Made by a program: the position numbers and the translations under genes. A stretch of DNA of 64,000 bases from Cymodocea nodosa. Its lineage: Eukaryota; Streptophyta; Magnoliopsida; Alismatales; Cymodoceaceae. The notes beneath the pieces were generated by a model. The model was not told where the DNA came from. It was given only the letters and a program-made list of their open reading frames with translations, and made no database searches. Positions 27,201-36,356 of the stretch are shown here, piece after piece. The stretch covers positions 206,001 through 270,000 of the forward strand of contig CM072335.1 of NCBI GenBank assembly GCA_036874045.1. Reading direction: 5' to 3'. Position 1 is the first letter of the stretch; the number at the start of each line of letters is the position of its first letter.

Positions 27201-30200
27201 TCCCAAAGCTTGGTTTGAGAAGTTTAGTAGGGTGATGTGGACTGGAGGTTTCGCAAACTGTCGTGTAGATCATTCTCTCTTCATCAAACATACCTCTAGT
27301 GGCATTATTATTCTTGCAGTTTATGTTGATGATATGCTCCTAACTGAGAGTGATCAAGCTGGCATTGAAGATACCAAACGTTTCCTACGACAGTACTTTG
27401 CAACCAAAGATATGGGCACTCCTAGGTACTTCCTGAGCATTGAATTTACCTACTTTAAGGGACAACTCTATTTGTCTCAAAGGAAGTATGCACTTGACCT
27501 CCTAAAAGAAACAGAGCTTGAGGAGCATAAACCTGAAAGCACTCCAATTAAGCTCCATCATGCATTGTGGGATGACACGACTCCATTATATAGGCAACCA
27601 GAACAATATAGGAGATTTGTTGGAAGCTTATATATCTAACTATCACTAGACCAGATATATCATATGCTGTCCATCTTCTGAGTCAATTTATGCATGCTCA
27701 TCGTGATGCTCATTGGAAAGGGGTCATCAGGGTACTTTCTTATATCAAAGGAAAACTTAGATGTAGACTATTTTATCAAAAACATGGACATCTACAGATT
27801 CAAGGTTTTTCTGATGCAGGATATGCTGGTGATAAGCATGACAGAAAATCAACATCAGGCTATCTATCCTTCATTAGAGGGAACTTGGTTACTTGATGTA
27901 GTAAAAAATAAAATATAATCTCCAAGTCAAGTGCAGAAGCTGAGTACCGCGCTATGCCCAATGCCACCTCTGAACTCATTTGGTTGAAGGCATTGGCTCA
28001 AGAACTACAAATCGAGTCAACTAGACCTATGCCGCTTTACTGTGATAATCACGCTGCCATTCATATTGCCAATAATCCCACTTTTCATGAGAGAACAAAG
28101 CATGTAGAGGTTGATTGTCATTTCATTAGTGACAATATTCAAAAATGGGTCAACACTATGCTGTTCATTCACTCCAAAGATCAACTGGTGGATGTCCTAA
28201 CAAAGGCTCTTAGCAATAGGACTTTAGAACAATTTTGTAACAAGTTGAACCTTACCGATATTTATGCCACTCAGCTTGAAGGAGAGTGTTAGAAGTTATG
28301 TCATTTTATGTTATATGGATCTTTGTATATATGGATCTTTAAAGATCCATTTAATGCTGTACATATACCTCCTCCTAACCTAATAATAGATTATTCCATT
28401 TTTTCTCTTCCAACTTCTTCACTTGTCTCAATCACATTGGTTTGTCATACTCCTCAAATTTTGATTTCGTGAATTAATATTCTTAAATTATTCGAAGATG
28501 GGGAAATTTGATTCAATAGTAAAATTATTTCAATGTGGCATGAGAGTTTTGGAAGCAAGCTCTTCAATTATAATGTTATTTGTATTGTGCTCAAACTCCC
28601 AATGATGCAGCCTAAGCACGGTTCATGATCCAATTGTGTGCTTTATGCCAAACATTGTCAGTGTCATAAGATAATAAAAATAAAAATATATTTATTATTT
28701 AAAATTAGATTACAAAAAATTAAACTTTTACTTTATTAAAGTTTAAATTTTGAAACACATTACACATAAAAGAAAAATTATATTTTTACAAAAATAAAAG
28801 GAAAAAGTAGTCACTTCTTTTTAACCTGCTTTAATATTCATATTAACAAAATCATCATCTAATTATCATATTCTTGTTGTGCATAATATTGGAAAAGTTC
28901 TCAATCTTTAATGTATATTACAGTTTCTAAAAATGTTTATTTTAACTTAGATTTTTTTTCATCTAAAATATTTACATAATATTAAAAACTTATTCACATG
29001 TTACAAAATAAATTTTTTCCATCAATCAATTATGTCAAACTTATTTATATCAGGATATTCATTTCATAAAATTTAAGAATTTTTTGTTAAAAAAGCTCAA
29101 GAAAATAAGGACTAAAATATAATTTTTAGAAATGTTAGACTTATTTTAAAGAATAAATATTTTTAAATAAGAAAATAGGAGCGTCCCTGAAATTTTTCCA
29201 CAAAACAACGTTTAGTAAAAATCAACTGTTGACTGCAAGGCTGCAATGGATGTGCAGCCGTGTGGGTGGAGAATGTGCAGGTGCAATCATTGGTCCCTTT
29301 TATTAAAAAAGTATAACTTAAAAAAACTTTTAGTTTGATCCAATGGGTTGATCTTAAGAAAAAGCTTTTAGGTTGGCTCCACAGGCTGACCTTAAAAAAA
29401 TTTACCGTCCTCTGTTGATGTAGCTGGATTTCACCAAACAGCTGCCCAACATGGCCCAAAATATCGGGCCATGCCAGCCCAATCAGGTGACCCATATGAC
29501 TTGTATATCTTCAATGTAAAGTTGCATAAAAATGGGTGCTCCCTATCTTATATTGTTGGAAGTCTTGTGCAGTGAATTTATCCTTTTATTTTACGTTATT
29601 TATCAAATGATAATTCAAATTCTTGTCTGTGCCCCCTCCCAAAATTGTTATTTATATTGTTAATGGCTCAAATTCTTGTCTGTGCCCCTTCCCAAAATTG
29701 TTATTTATATTGTTAATGGCCCCCCAAAACTGTTAGTTACTTGCCTTTTTATAAGCATTTTTTTTATTGTTTTATTTGGGAATCCATTTTTTAACATTTC
29801 ATGATTCTCTATAGCATTACTTCCTTAGAGCTAAATGGTGTAAGAATCTTTGTTTTGGAACTTAGGGATAAAAACTGAGTTTTATGGTAATAATTTTTTG
29901 TGCTTTTTGAACAGACACGATATATTATTTTTTTGGGTAGCAAGAATGGTAATGATGGGAATTGAATTAACAGGAGTTGTTCCATTCTCTCATGTTTACT
30001 TACATGGCCTTATCCGTGACTCTCAGGCAAGTTTGTAAAAATTAAGTTGATTGTCGTGTCACACTTCAAATTGTTTTTTCCCTCATTCATTTTGTTTCAA
30101 AATTTCAACTGAATATTTGCATATACATGTTCAAAAAGGATTGTCAAAAACTTATGCACGTCCAACACAACTTATTCATTTGTACTTGTTGGCTTTCTAA

Positions 30201-33200
30201 TTAGTCAAAATGGAAGTTAAAAATGCTTTTGTAGAATGAAGCTGTTCCCTTATGCAGTTTCCTTTTCAGAAACTTAATCCCATTGTATATCAAATTGATC
30301 TAGGTTGGCAAAATTTCTCTGATCAAGATTGGAAATCCTAGGTGTCAATTCAAAAATTTATCTAACTATTTTTATATGATTATCATAGCTTGCTTTATCT
30401 TATTCTTGTATTGCAAGTCAAAATTTGTAGTTTTTAGCTGTTTCCACAAAAGTATCACATTTCTACAAATACAATCTTCAATTTTTGATATGTTTTCTTT
30501 TTTTGAGAGATCTATCCTTGATACAATATCAATACTTTATTCCTTATTCCTAAAAAAGTAGTGTTATCATGCTGTGTTATTTGTTATTCATTGTTGTTGC
30601 AAATGATTAATATTGAGCTTGCCATTGGATAGCTGAAATTAGATTTTTACTTTTGTCCTATAGAAAGGAAACAAATTGTTGGCTGAATTCTGCAATACAA
30701 TATGAAGAGGTTTTGTACTAGATTTCACTGTTTCTATCCAAGAAGATAATGTCATGTCTTATTTGTTTAAAGTCCTTGGTTCCTGAAAGATCACAAATTT
30801 GTACTTTGTTTCCGTTTTTTAATTATTTGAATGATTGTGTATGCTTTCTAGGGAAGAAAAATGTCTAAGACACTTGGAAATGTCATAGACCCTATTGATA
30901 CTATCAAAGAGTATGGTGCAGATGCATTGCGTTTCTCAATTTCACTGGGTACTGCAGGCCAGGTTTATGCTATGCCTGTGAAAATTTTGAGCAGAGACAT
31001 TTTTTGCATTTTATTTGTTTATTTTTCACTAATTTTCACATTCATTACACAGGATCTCAATTTATCCACTGAAAGGTTAGTCTCAAATAAAGCTTTTACA
31101 AACAAGTTGTGGAACGCTGGAAAGTTTGTTGTGCAAAATCTGCCAGATGGAACTGATATCTCTGACTGGCAATCTTTGCTGGCTACTAAGGTTTGATACC
31201 CATCTTTTTATTCCTTGTTGAACTCTTTATATATTTTTCCAATTAGATGTTGCAGAAAATGTGCACGTCTCTGATCTTTAATCTTGCCTCCTTGTGAAGC
31301 AAATGAAACCTCTAAACCTCGTGGAAAAAGTTACAATGTTGCTTTGTACTTTGATTTGTAAGACAACAATGCAGTTTTTTTTTCAACAATTCATATTTTG
31401 ATCAACATGCATGATATTTTACGGCTGAAGTCTTTATGCTTGTTTTCTTTTTTTCCTTTTTCCAATGCAAATGCAGCTGCTAATTTTTTTATTGTTTTCT
31501 ATTTCCTCCAGTTCAACACAGAGGAGTCTCTGGTGAGATTGCCTTTGACAGAACGCTGGGTGGTAAAATATTCACTTTTTTGGAACTTTTTGAGAGAAAT
31601 TTACTATGTTGGAATTCCATGGCCCTTCTACTCTTTTATATGGACATGCTGTTCCTTTTGTAGATCTCTGAACTTCATGAGCTTATTGATGGTGTTACCT
31701 CTAGCTATGAAAAATTGTTCTTTGGAGATGCTGGCAGAGAAATCTATGATTTTTTTTGGAGTGATTTTGCTGACTGGTATAATAAATTTCTTAAATATAC
31801 AATAGTGGCATTTGCTTAAAACTTTTGTTGCATTGACTTGCATTTTGATTGTCTAGATCTTGGATACTGGTTCATTGTTATAATAAAGTTCATCTTTTTT
31901 TATGCATTTATGTGTTGGAAATCCAGTCATATCACTTTTTAGAAAATTCTCTAAATTGTGTTTATAAGGATTCATCTTAGCTCATAAGACCATCATCCTT
32001 AACCTTCTCCCTGTAGCTTAGGTTTATTTGGATGCATAGACTTGGTGCTTTTTTGCTGTTTTAACTGACTTATTAATTGCTACATATGTATAATAACATA
32101 ACAAACAATATTGTAATTTAAAACTTGTCTGCAAGAAAATATACTCAATGGTAGGCCAATATAGCATTTTTATTTATTACAGAAGTATAACTTGCACTGG
32201 TTTTGCAAACAGCATTAGGCATGAACACTTGATGCCGTTTTAGCATAAAAGAAACATACAAAAAACCATTACTATGCGGAGCATTACAAAATACAAACAC
32301 AGAAAGCCCTCCTTTACCAATTGGTGTTTGGTGAGTTGTACTAGAAACAATGAAAAAGAGGAATATTGACTTGACTCCTAAGGACTGCATGCTAATATAA
32401 CGGCAAGAAATGGAAGATTTTCCAATGATGAAGAGGAAATGCTTTAGAAGGCTTGATCAAAGCATGTATTATTTTCTTATATCTTAGTTACTAGTATATA
32501 ACGGATGTATATTCCACATCTATATGGTCTGGTAAATCACTCTTTATCATGCTGATCAAAAAAATCCTTTACATGTCCTATTAAAGTTCCTTTTCTTTTC
32601 CCACTCTTCCCATTCCTTTTCTTAGTTAGAACTTTAGTTACTAGAAGTCTTTGTGTTTGAATTAGAGAACTGTTCCTTTTACTTCCAACATTGCTTGCTT
32701 CAAAATTACTTGTTCAATTGCCTTTGGAGGTTATTGACCTAGCTTGTTTGCTAAGTAAATCAAATTTTTATTTAAATCCATAATATGAAAGCTAAAAAAG
32801 AAAGAGATTTGATCTTACTAAAAATGTAAAAGCAATGCACAATGCTCCTTTCAATGTTAGGTATGAGCAAGGCACACAAGTGCTAAGTCAAGCAGGTTTG
32901 TGCACCATAATTTTTTATTTTAAACATATTATATATATATTTGTATATTAAATAATAATTATGTATAGAATTAGTTTTAGTATTTCCTGGATAACATTTA
33001 TATACATAAATTAGCCAGATGCAACATCAAAATATGAGGTGTCATATATGTATTTTATTAATATCTATAATTACAAATTTCAGTAGTTATGTATATTTTA
33101 GTGGTATTTCATCAAAAAATTTGTATTTATGTTTTTTGCAAGGAAAAACATTCAAAAACCTCAAAAAAATATATTTAATTAAACAAATCTGGCAAAATAT

Positions 33201-35728
33201 GTACTTAATTAATGTGTGATCAATTCACCCTTTGGGGCCTGGGAAACATTTAGGCACTCATCTCTAGATAACAATAGATCAACCTTGATGCCTCACTAAG
33301 GCTTTATTTATCCTCTCTATGAAGAACTGAAGTTTAAATTTTATTCTTTTGGCAAATGTTTGTTCATATTTATTTCTAGGTACATAGAAGCTAGCAAAGC
33401 TCGTCTCTACCACTCCAGAAGCCCTTTAACCGCCCTTGTTGCAAAAGGTGTCCTCCTATATGTCTTTGAAAATATTCTTAAGTTGCTTCATCCCTTCATG
33501 CCGTTTGTAACTGAAGCACTCTGGCAGGTAATTTGCCTTTATTTTCATGTGTAGTATCTATGACTAGTTATTTGATTTAATTTTGTTGTCACTCTCTTGG
33601 TCAGAAGATTCCATTTGAAAAATAGCTTAACTAGATATATCTTTAGATCTTATATCTTTAAAATTGCAAGAACAACCATGATGTTCAAGTACTTCCTTGT
33701 TACATTCTTCATTTTTTCCGTCTCTTGTTTCAAAACAAACAACCAAAAACCAAAACATTTTGAAAGAAGTGGTAGCCAATCCTTCTTTGTATGTTGATTT
33801 CAAGTTACATATAGTAAATTATCCATTGCTTGTACTTCAGCATGTCAGCTATTCTTTAGATTTTTCTTGTGGTTGCATTTGTTTTGTAGACATTGCCTCA
33901 CCGAAGGCAAGCCCTCATGGTATCAGATTGGCCTGAGACTTCACTTCCTCGTGACGTTGAGTCTGTGAAGAAGTTTGAGAATTTGCAAGCTTTGGTGAGT
34001 AAACTGGTCCTGTTAGCACCTGTTTCTTTCTTGCATATTATGGGTACTTTTTTCAACTTATTTTGCTATATGCTTCATACAGACCAGATCTATCCGAAAT
34101 ATGCGAGCTGAATATTCTGTAGAGCCAGTGAAACACATATCTGCATCAATTGTCTCTAGTTCTGATGTTCTGCAATACGTTTCTGTGAGTATCATGCTTG
34201 CAATGCAAATAATTAAGTGGTTCCTTTGTGTTGGTTAAAAGAAAATCTTTTTCTTGTTGATTCTTTGTGAAGCTTTTAAGTTGAACTAGTGATTTTTTTG
34301 TTAATATTTGATCCAGAATTAATTATTTTCAAGTGCCGTCCAACAAAGCCAGCAATGGTTCGATTGCTTGTAACATATATGACATGTAAATGAAATATTA
34401 GAGTTCTATCCGGCAAGCTTGAGGGATGTGTCCAATAAAAACGATATTTTACTTAGTGTGGTATTATATATATCTTTATTTATGCTTTCGAGTGTCACGG
34501 TGCAAGTGTTATCAGAGGCAGACCAGTGGAACTGGTGTCCTGATTTTCTTCTGGTTTTAACTGAACGGCAATGGTTATTTAGGTCACTGGACCCACCATT
34601 TATTAAAGTTGATGGGAATTTTTGTCTTTGCATATTTTAAAGTAATTGTGTCAGATGGTGAATCCCGTTGCACCAGTCAGAAAAAAGGTTCGAACAACCT
34701 GGTCTTTAGTACTAAGTTGTTTTTGGTACAAAACATCCAGTTAAATTTCTATCATATATTAGGCGGGCTAAACACCAGCCTAATATTGCACTACATTTCT
34801 CATAATTGCAAACGATTACTTTGAGTGAAATTTAATCCCATCTATTTCCAAAAGGAAATGCAATTTAGAATTGACTTTTAAAGTGTGATTTGTGAACAAC
34901 AGGAAAAGATGGCGAACTAATGAAACTTAATTTGAATGGAAGAAACCTGTATGATGTTTTATTTTATAGACTTCAAAAAAACTATTATATGCCTAAACCT
35001 GTTTTTGGAGAGTTTTCATTTTCACACTTGTACCTGAGTTTTTATGTCACTTTATATGTGGCAACATGTTAGCCCGCATACTTGTGCACTCTTTTCAGGC
35101 AGAAAAGGATGTTTTGGCGTTGTTATCCAGGCTAGATTTGCAGGACGTTCACTTCACAGAAACTCCTCCAGGCATGTGGTTAACAGAAAAGGCTTCCGAG
35201 TTGTGGTTCATGTTATGTTGAAGCTCTCTGACCGAGTAGCAAATCCACTGTTTTTCAGATTATGCAAGGCAAGCGGTTCATCTGGTAGTTGGGGCAGGTC
35301 TGGAAGTTTACATCCCCCTCTCGGGCGTGGTTGACATTTCGGCGGAGGTGCAACGCCTATCAAAGCGGCTTTCAAAAATGCAGTTGGAGCACAAGGCACT
35401 TGTTGCTCAGCTCGGTTCTCCTAAAGTAAGTCACCCATGTTCAAGGCTTGGGAACCATCAGTTGGTGTATCATGATCGTTTGGGTCTCTTGTGAAAGTCT
35501 TTTGTCGTTCAAAAGGACATTTGGCACATGATTTCGAGGTGTGCACGGCTTGTATAGCGTGTGAATACCATTGATCATCCGTGTCTGCGTTGGGTGCAGT
35601 TTATTGAGCGCGCACCGGAGGAAATCGTACGTGGCGTACGGGATAAAGCAGCTGAGGCGGAAGAGAAGATGGCTCTCACTAGGAACCGCATTGCCTTCCT
35701 TGAATCGGCCATTTCTGTGTCCACATGA
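255..35728 (+). CDS. Valine--tRNA ligase, organellar (class I aminoacyl-tRNA synthetase), 27 exons
   Basis: The enzyme attaches valine to tRNA-Val using ATP. It resembles the plant organellar form (EMB2247/VALRS2 type). Exons: 255-432, 631-715, 2630-2756, 4090-4173, 4497-4591, 10886-10977, 11286-11339, 12104-12156, 14177-14244, 14372-14447, 19245-19328, 19808-19956, 20030-20147, 20247-20363, 20614-20834, 22936-23025, 29915-30026, 30852-30962, 31053-31190, 31512-31562, 31664-31776, 33380-33527, 33890-33994, 34083-34184, 35099-35171, 35259-35425, 35600-35728. They total 2,940 nt (979 aa) with every phase matching. Visible landmarks are a Ser/Arg-rich presequence (1 to about 59), the HIGH-type signature HMGH (120-123), editing-domain blocks, the KMSKT signature (from 604), and a C-terminal coiled-coil arm (about 905-979). 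Introns 17 and 25 appear to use GC donors. Most of the gene length is intron filled with transposons, yet the reading frame is intact. Exon 1 is less certain than the rest because transit peptides are not conserved. Confidence 0.95.
339..368 (+). repeat. TCC trinucleotide repeat coding for a Ser run in the presequence
   Basis: About ten tandem TCC codons encode ten consecutive serines near residues 28-37 of the valyl-tRNA synthetase presequence. The run is in frame with the ATG at 255, so unit changes would lengthen or shorten the transit peptide without breaking the frame. Confidence 0.85.
808..1245. repeat. Diverged tandem duplication in valyl-tRNA synthetase intron 2
   Basis: A block at about 808-928 (starting agatcatggtagatgg) recurs at about 1142-1245 (agatcatggtaggtgg) in the same orientation. 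The two share most bases, including the stretch cattatttgtgttgaaga. The rest of intron 2 (716-2629) holds no element I recognise. Confidence 0.75.
2934..3064. repeat. 66 bp direct repeat, two nearly identical copies, intron 3
   Basis: A unit containing cttgttattttcattagct and ending near cacataatttgagc is repeated back to back with very few differences. This suggests a recent local duplication just inside intron 3. Confidence 0.85.
3140..3745. repeat. Old tandem duplication of about 300 bp in intron 3
   Basis: The segment at about 3140-3410 and the segment at about 3440-3745 match in order along their whole length. Shared landmarks are gatgattat, ccatgacatggt-like and ctgctgtctcc-like stretches, acatattgaatgg, and a final ggtttaaatga-tcctacaa. 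Divergence is high, so this event is much older than the 66 bp repeat next to it. Confidence 0.7.
5129..6529 (+). mobile_element. Nested non-autonomous LTR retrotransposon
   Basis: Two 159 bp direct repeats (5129-5287 and 6371-6529) begin near TTAGA and end in CA. Just after the first is a tRNA-Met-type primer site, tgatattagag; just before the second is a purine tract, gagagggag. The 1.08 kb interior has no coding similarity that I can see. It includes a GGAGAA hexamer array, a run of 21 G and a long A/G-only stretch. A second copy of the primer site directly follows the second LTR at 6530. Confidence 0.75.
5855..6070. repeat. Polypurine tract with GGAGAA array and G21 run
   Basis: For over 200 bases the + strand is almost all A and G. 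It contains a (GGAGAA)n array at about 5868-5906 and an unbroken run of 21 G at 5943-5963. The proline- or phenylalanine-rich open frames on the opposite strand here are by-products of this composition. Confidence 0.9.
6595..6920 (+). repeat. Two similar blocks of about 95 bp, possible TRIM remnant
   Basis: The block at about 6600-6695 (caca-tgtaggagtgctaag, later gtctataatatagtacttcatct) resembles the block at about 6830-6915 (acacgtgttgaagagcgtcaag, later gtttataatataatagttcacct). A primer-site-like tagtaccagaac lies between them. This fits a miniature LTR element, but the boundaries are unclear. Confidence 0.4.
9575..9790 (+). mobile_element. Possible LINE 3' remnant in intron 5
   Basis: The sequence resembles the last part of plant L1 elements: a short stretch reading like [10 protein letters not shown], followed by non-coding sequence and a terminal ttatttaataagattc. 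The match is short, so this is tentative. I recognise nothing else in 9128-10885 apart from AT-rich intron sequence. Confidence 0.35.
12463..12930. repeat. Three diverged direct repeats in intron 8
   Basis: Blocks at about 12463-12565, 12608-12740 and 12804-12930 each start near aggatacaat-gtaa. Each continues through a TTC-rich part with accaccacatt or a similar stretch, and then tttctctcaca. Spacings are about 145 and 196 bp. The remainder of intron 8 (to 14176) is AT-rich with no element I can name. Confidence 0.65.
14448..16800. other. Intron 10, left part: unclassified AT-rich repeat-like sequence
   Basis: No coding exon or classified element is visible. The part from about 15190 to 16190 looks like non-coding sequence of an unidentified plant repeat, with several short repeated phrases such as ttaactcaa / ttaactcca. 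I cannot define its ends. Confidence 0.35.
16810..17725 (+). mobile_element. L1-type LINE fragment (C-terminal part of ORF2)
   Basis: The + strand reads, with frame changes, as the region after the reverse transcriptase of plant L1 elements. It includes FWKKVCSLK near the start, a block around [10 protein letters not shown] (16945-16985), [20 protein letters not shown] (about 17205-17262), and a terminal [14 protein letters not shown] (about 17600-17640), which matches the usual W-x-I-W-x-x-R-N motif. Reverse transcriptase and endonuclease parts are missing, so this is a 5'-truncated, decayed copy. Confidence 0.75.
17755..18657 (+). mobile_element. RTE-clade LINE fragment (3' half of ORF)
   Basis: The + strand carries the plant RTE reverse transcriptase motif as [12 protein letters not shown] (about 17886-17920). 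Downstream are later RTE blocks such as KRGRPKIA (about 18519-18542) and [12 protein letters not shown]. There are many stops and no intact frame. It follows the L1 fragment directly and is followed by the TRIM element, so three transposon remnants lie head to tail in intron 10. Confidence 0.8.
18663..18962 (-). mobile_element. TRIM (terminal-repeat retrotransposon in miniature)
   Basis: Two 103 bp direct repeats (18663-18765 and 18860-18962) begin TGTAAAAATTT / TGTGAAAATTT and end in TAACA / TAATA. Only 94 bp lies between them. On the minus strand the spacer starts with a tRNA-Met-type primer site (TGATATCAAAGC) and ends with a purine tract (GATGAGGAG), the two sites needed for priming. Flanks TATAC and TATAT look like a 5 bp target duplication with one change. 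There is no coding capacity, as expected for TRIMs. Confidence 0.8.
18963..19170 (+). repeat. Dispersed repeat family, copy 1
   Basis: The order of features is: ttacatatttcaatagtattccatca, then ttttgcaagg with aaaacaccattt, then a GC-richer end with cttggtacctaggcc. The same order recurs at about 33010-33290 and 63480-63690. Confidence 0.55.
21504..22339. mobile_element. PIF/Harbinger-type (Tourist-like) MITE, 836 bp
   Basis: The left end GGCCTAGTTTGGTTCAAA and the inverted right end GACTGTGTTTGGTTCAAA form imperfect terminal inverted repeats with a common GTTTGGTTCAAA core. Both ends are flanked by TAA (21501-21503 and 22340-22342), the three-base target duplication typical of PIF/Harbinger elements. 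There is no transposase. The interior contains a 21 bp minisatellite at 21982-22130. It lies in intron 15 of the valyl-tRNA synthetase gene. Confidence 0.8.
21982..22130. repeat. 21 bp minisatellite, seven units
   Basis: Seven tandem units follow the form a-a-g/a-t-a/g-t-t-a-t-g-a-t-a-x-x-a-a-a-x-a-x. The 21-base period is a multiple of three, which opens reading frames on both strands that code only for heptad-like Ile/Met/Ser repeats; these are not genes. Confidence 0.85.
22530..22595 (+). repeat. RTE 3' tail fragment
   Basis: The stretch ggattcatgtggttaattt-cacataaggggattgaggcg followed by ttgttgttgt matches the usual end of plant RTE elements (conserved phrase plus a TTG-rich tail). It is short and isolated. 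Confidence 0.5.
23342..23478 (+). repeat. 5' LTR of the intron 16 copia element
   Basis: 137 bp, beginning TGTTAGAAG. It contains tatatggatcttt and an ATCTTTAAAGAT palindrome that could act in transcription start or 3' processing. The copy at 28287-28423 differs by one T/C change (ctaacttaat versus ctaacctaat). Confidence 0.9.
24135..28292 (+). pseudogene. copia gag-pol polyprotein, inactivated
   Basis: The fragments line up in order. Gag carries a zinc knuckle [14 protein letters not shown] (about 24880-24920). The protease has [12 protein letters not shown] (about 25150-25190). The integrase has an H-x-H start near [12 protein letters not shown] and the core FVDDYSR / RTDNALEF / E in VVEHKHR. 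The reverse transcriptase runs from about 26780 with YVDDMLLT (27322-27345). The RNase H has [10 protein letters not shown] and [15 protein letters not shown]. Stops interrupt it at 24495, 24594, 24951, 25053, 25086, 25422, 25590, 25728, 26237, 26770, 26857 and 27894. Frame changes occur near 26150 and near 27620, where one G seems lost. No functional polyprotein can be made from this copy. Confidence 0.9.
28287..28423 (+). repeat. 3' LTR of the intron 16 copia element
   Basis: 137 bp, the near-identical partner of 23342-23478, followed by the right target duplication TGTCT. The rest of intron 16 (28429-29914) is AT-rich; apart from the 53 bp direct repeat I recognise nothing in it. Confidence 0.9.
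29617..29720. repeat. 53 bp tandem duplication in intron 16
   Basis: Two nearly identical adjacent units run from aaattcttgtctgtgccc to ttatattgttaatggc, about 200 bp before exon 17. Confidence 0.85.
33010..33290 (+). repeat. Dispersed repeat family, copy 2
   Basis: It shares the order of landmarks with 18963-19170: ataattacaaatttcagtag, ggtatttcatca, ttttgcaaggaaaaacattc, and a GC-richer end with ggcctgggaaacatttaggc. It lies in intron 21, which otherwise (31777-33379) is unremarkable. Confidence 0.5.
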
Positions 35729-36319
35729 TCCATTCTCACTGAGTGTTTGTTCATGGTGGAACAGTTCAAGGAAGGTCTTCACTATAACGGTTGGTGGTAA
35801 TCTTTTCTTCATATAATTTCCCTGCTTTCTTTTGGAATTTTGCAGTGTTTGGACAACAAAGCAGTTGTTTATGACCTGTACATTAGTCGGTAAGCTATTA
35901 AAGATTGAACGTCGCTCTTCCATTCATTCATTGCATGCCCATCAATAGTTATAATAAATTTGTGAAGATATACCCTCTTTTTTTAATGGAAACATATGTG
36001 CCTTGATTCTGATCTTATAATATGCCCTCATTCATTGTGATATAAAGTGGAAAATCAATTTTTCATCACCCCCGACTCCTCCTCGATTGTTTAGAAAAAA
36101 AAAGGTTGGAAAAAAGGTAGTTCATAATTTTTCATCAAAAAGATTTTAAATTTATGGACACAAGATTGTCTGACACGGATCACGCTGCTGATGATTTTAG
36201 GTTCAATGGGCTCAATAATCCCTAGGAAGGCAATATGTGGTATTTGCAACTATTCAAACAAGATTTTCTCTTCCCTTTCCCCCATTCTAATTTGTGCAAG
36301 GAGAGTCGGAGGAGGACAG

Positions 36320-36356
<37 letters not shown>

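Larger units (their letters stand above)
23342..28423 (+). mobile_element. Ty1/copia LTR retrotransposon, structurally complete, in sense orientation in intron 16
   Basis: The element is 5,082 bp, with 137 bp LTRs at 23342-23478 and 28287-28423 that differ at only one base I can find. A 5 bp target duplication TGTCT flanks it (23337-23341 and 28424-28428). The primer site tggtatcagagc follows the 5' LTR directly, and a purine tract aaggagag precedes the 3' LTR. The order of gag, protease, integrase, reverse transcriptase and RNase H defines copia. It is transcribed in the same direction as the host gene and must be removed with the 6.9 kb intron 16. Confidence 0.95.

Noticed and set aside
29163-29495. 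110-residue antisense frame in intron 16
   Set aside because: No family recognised, and the sequence is low in complexity with repeated aaaaa-ctttta phrases; more likely repeat DNA than a gene.
35044-35923. Open frames around the last synthetase exons on both strands
   Set aside because: They are shadows of exons 25-27 read in the wrong frame or through introns.
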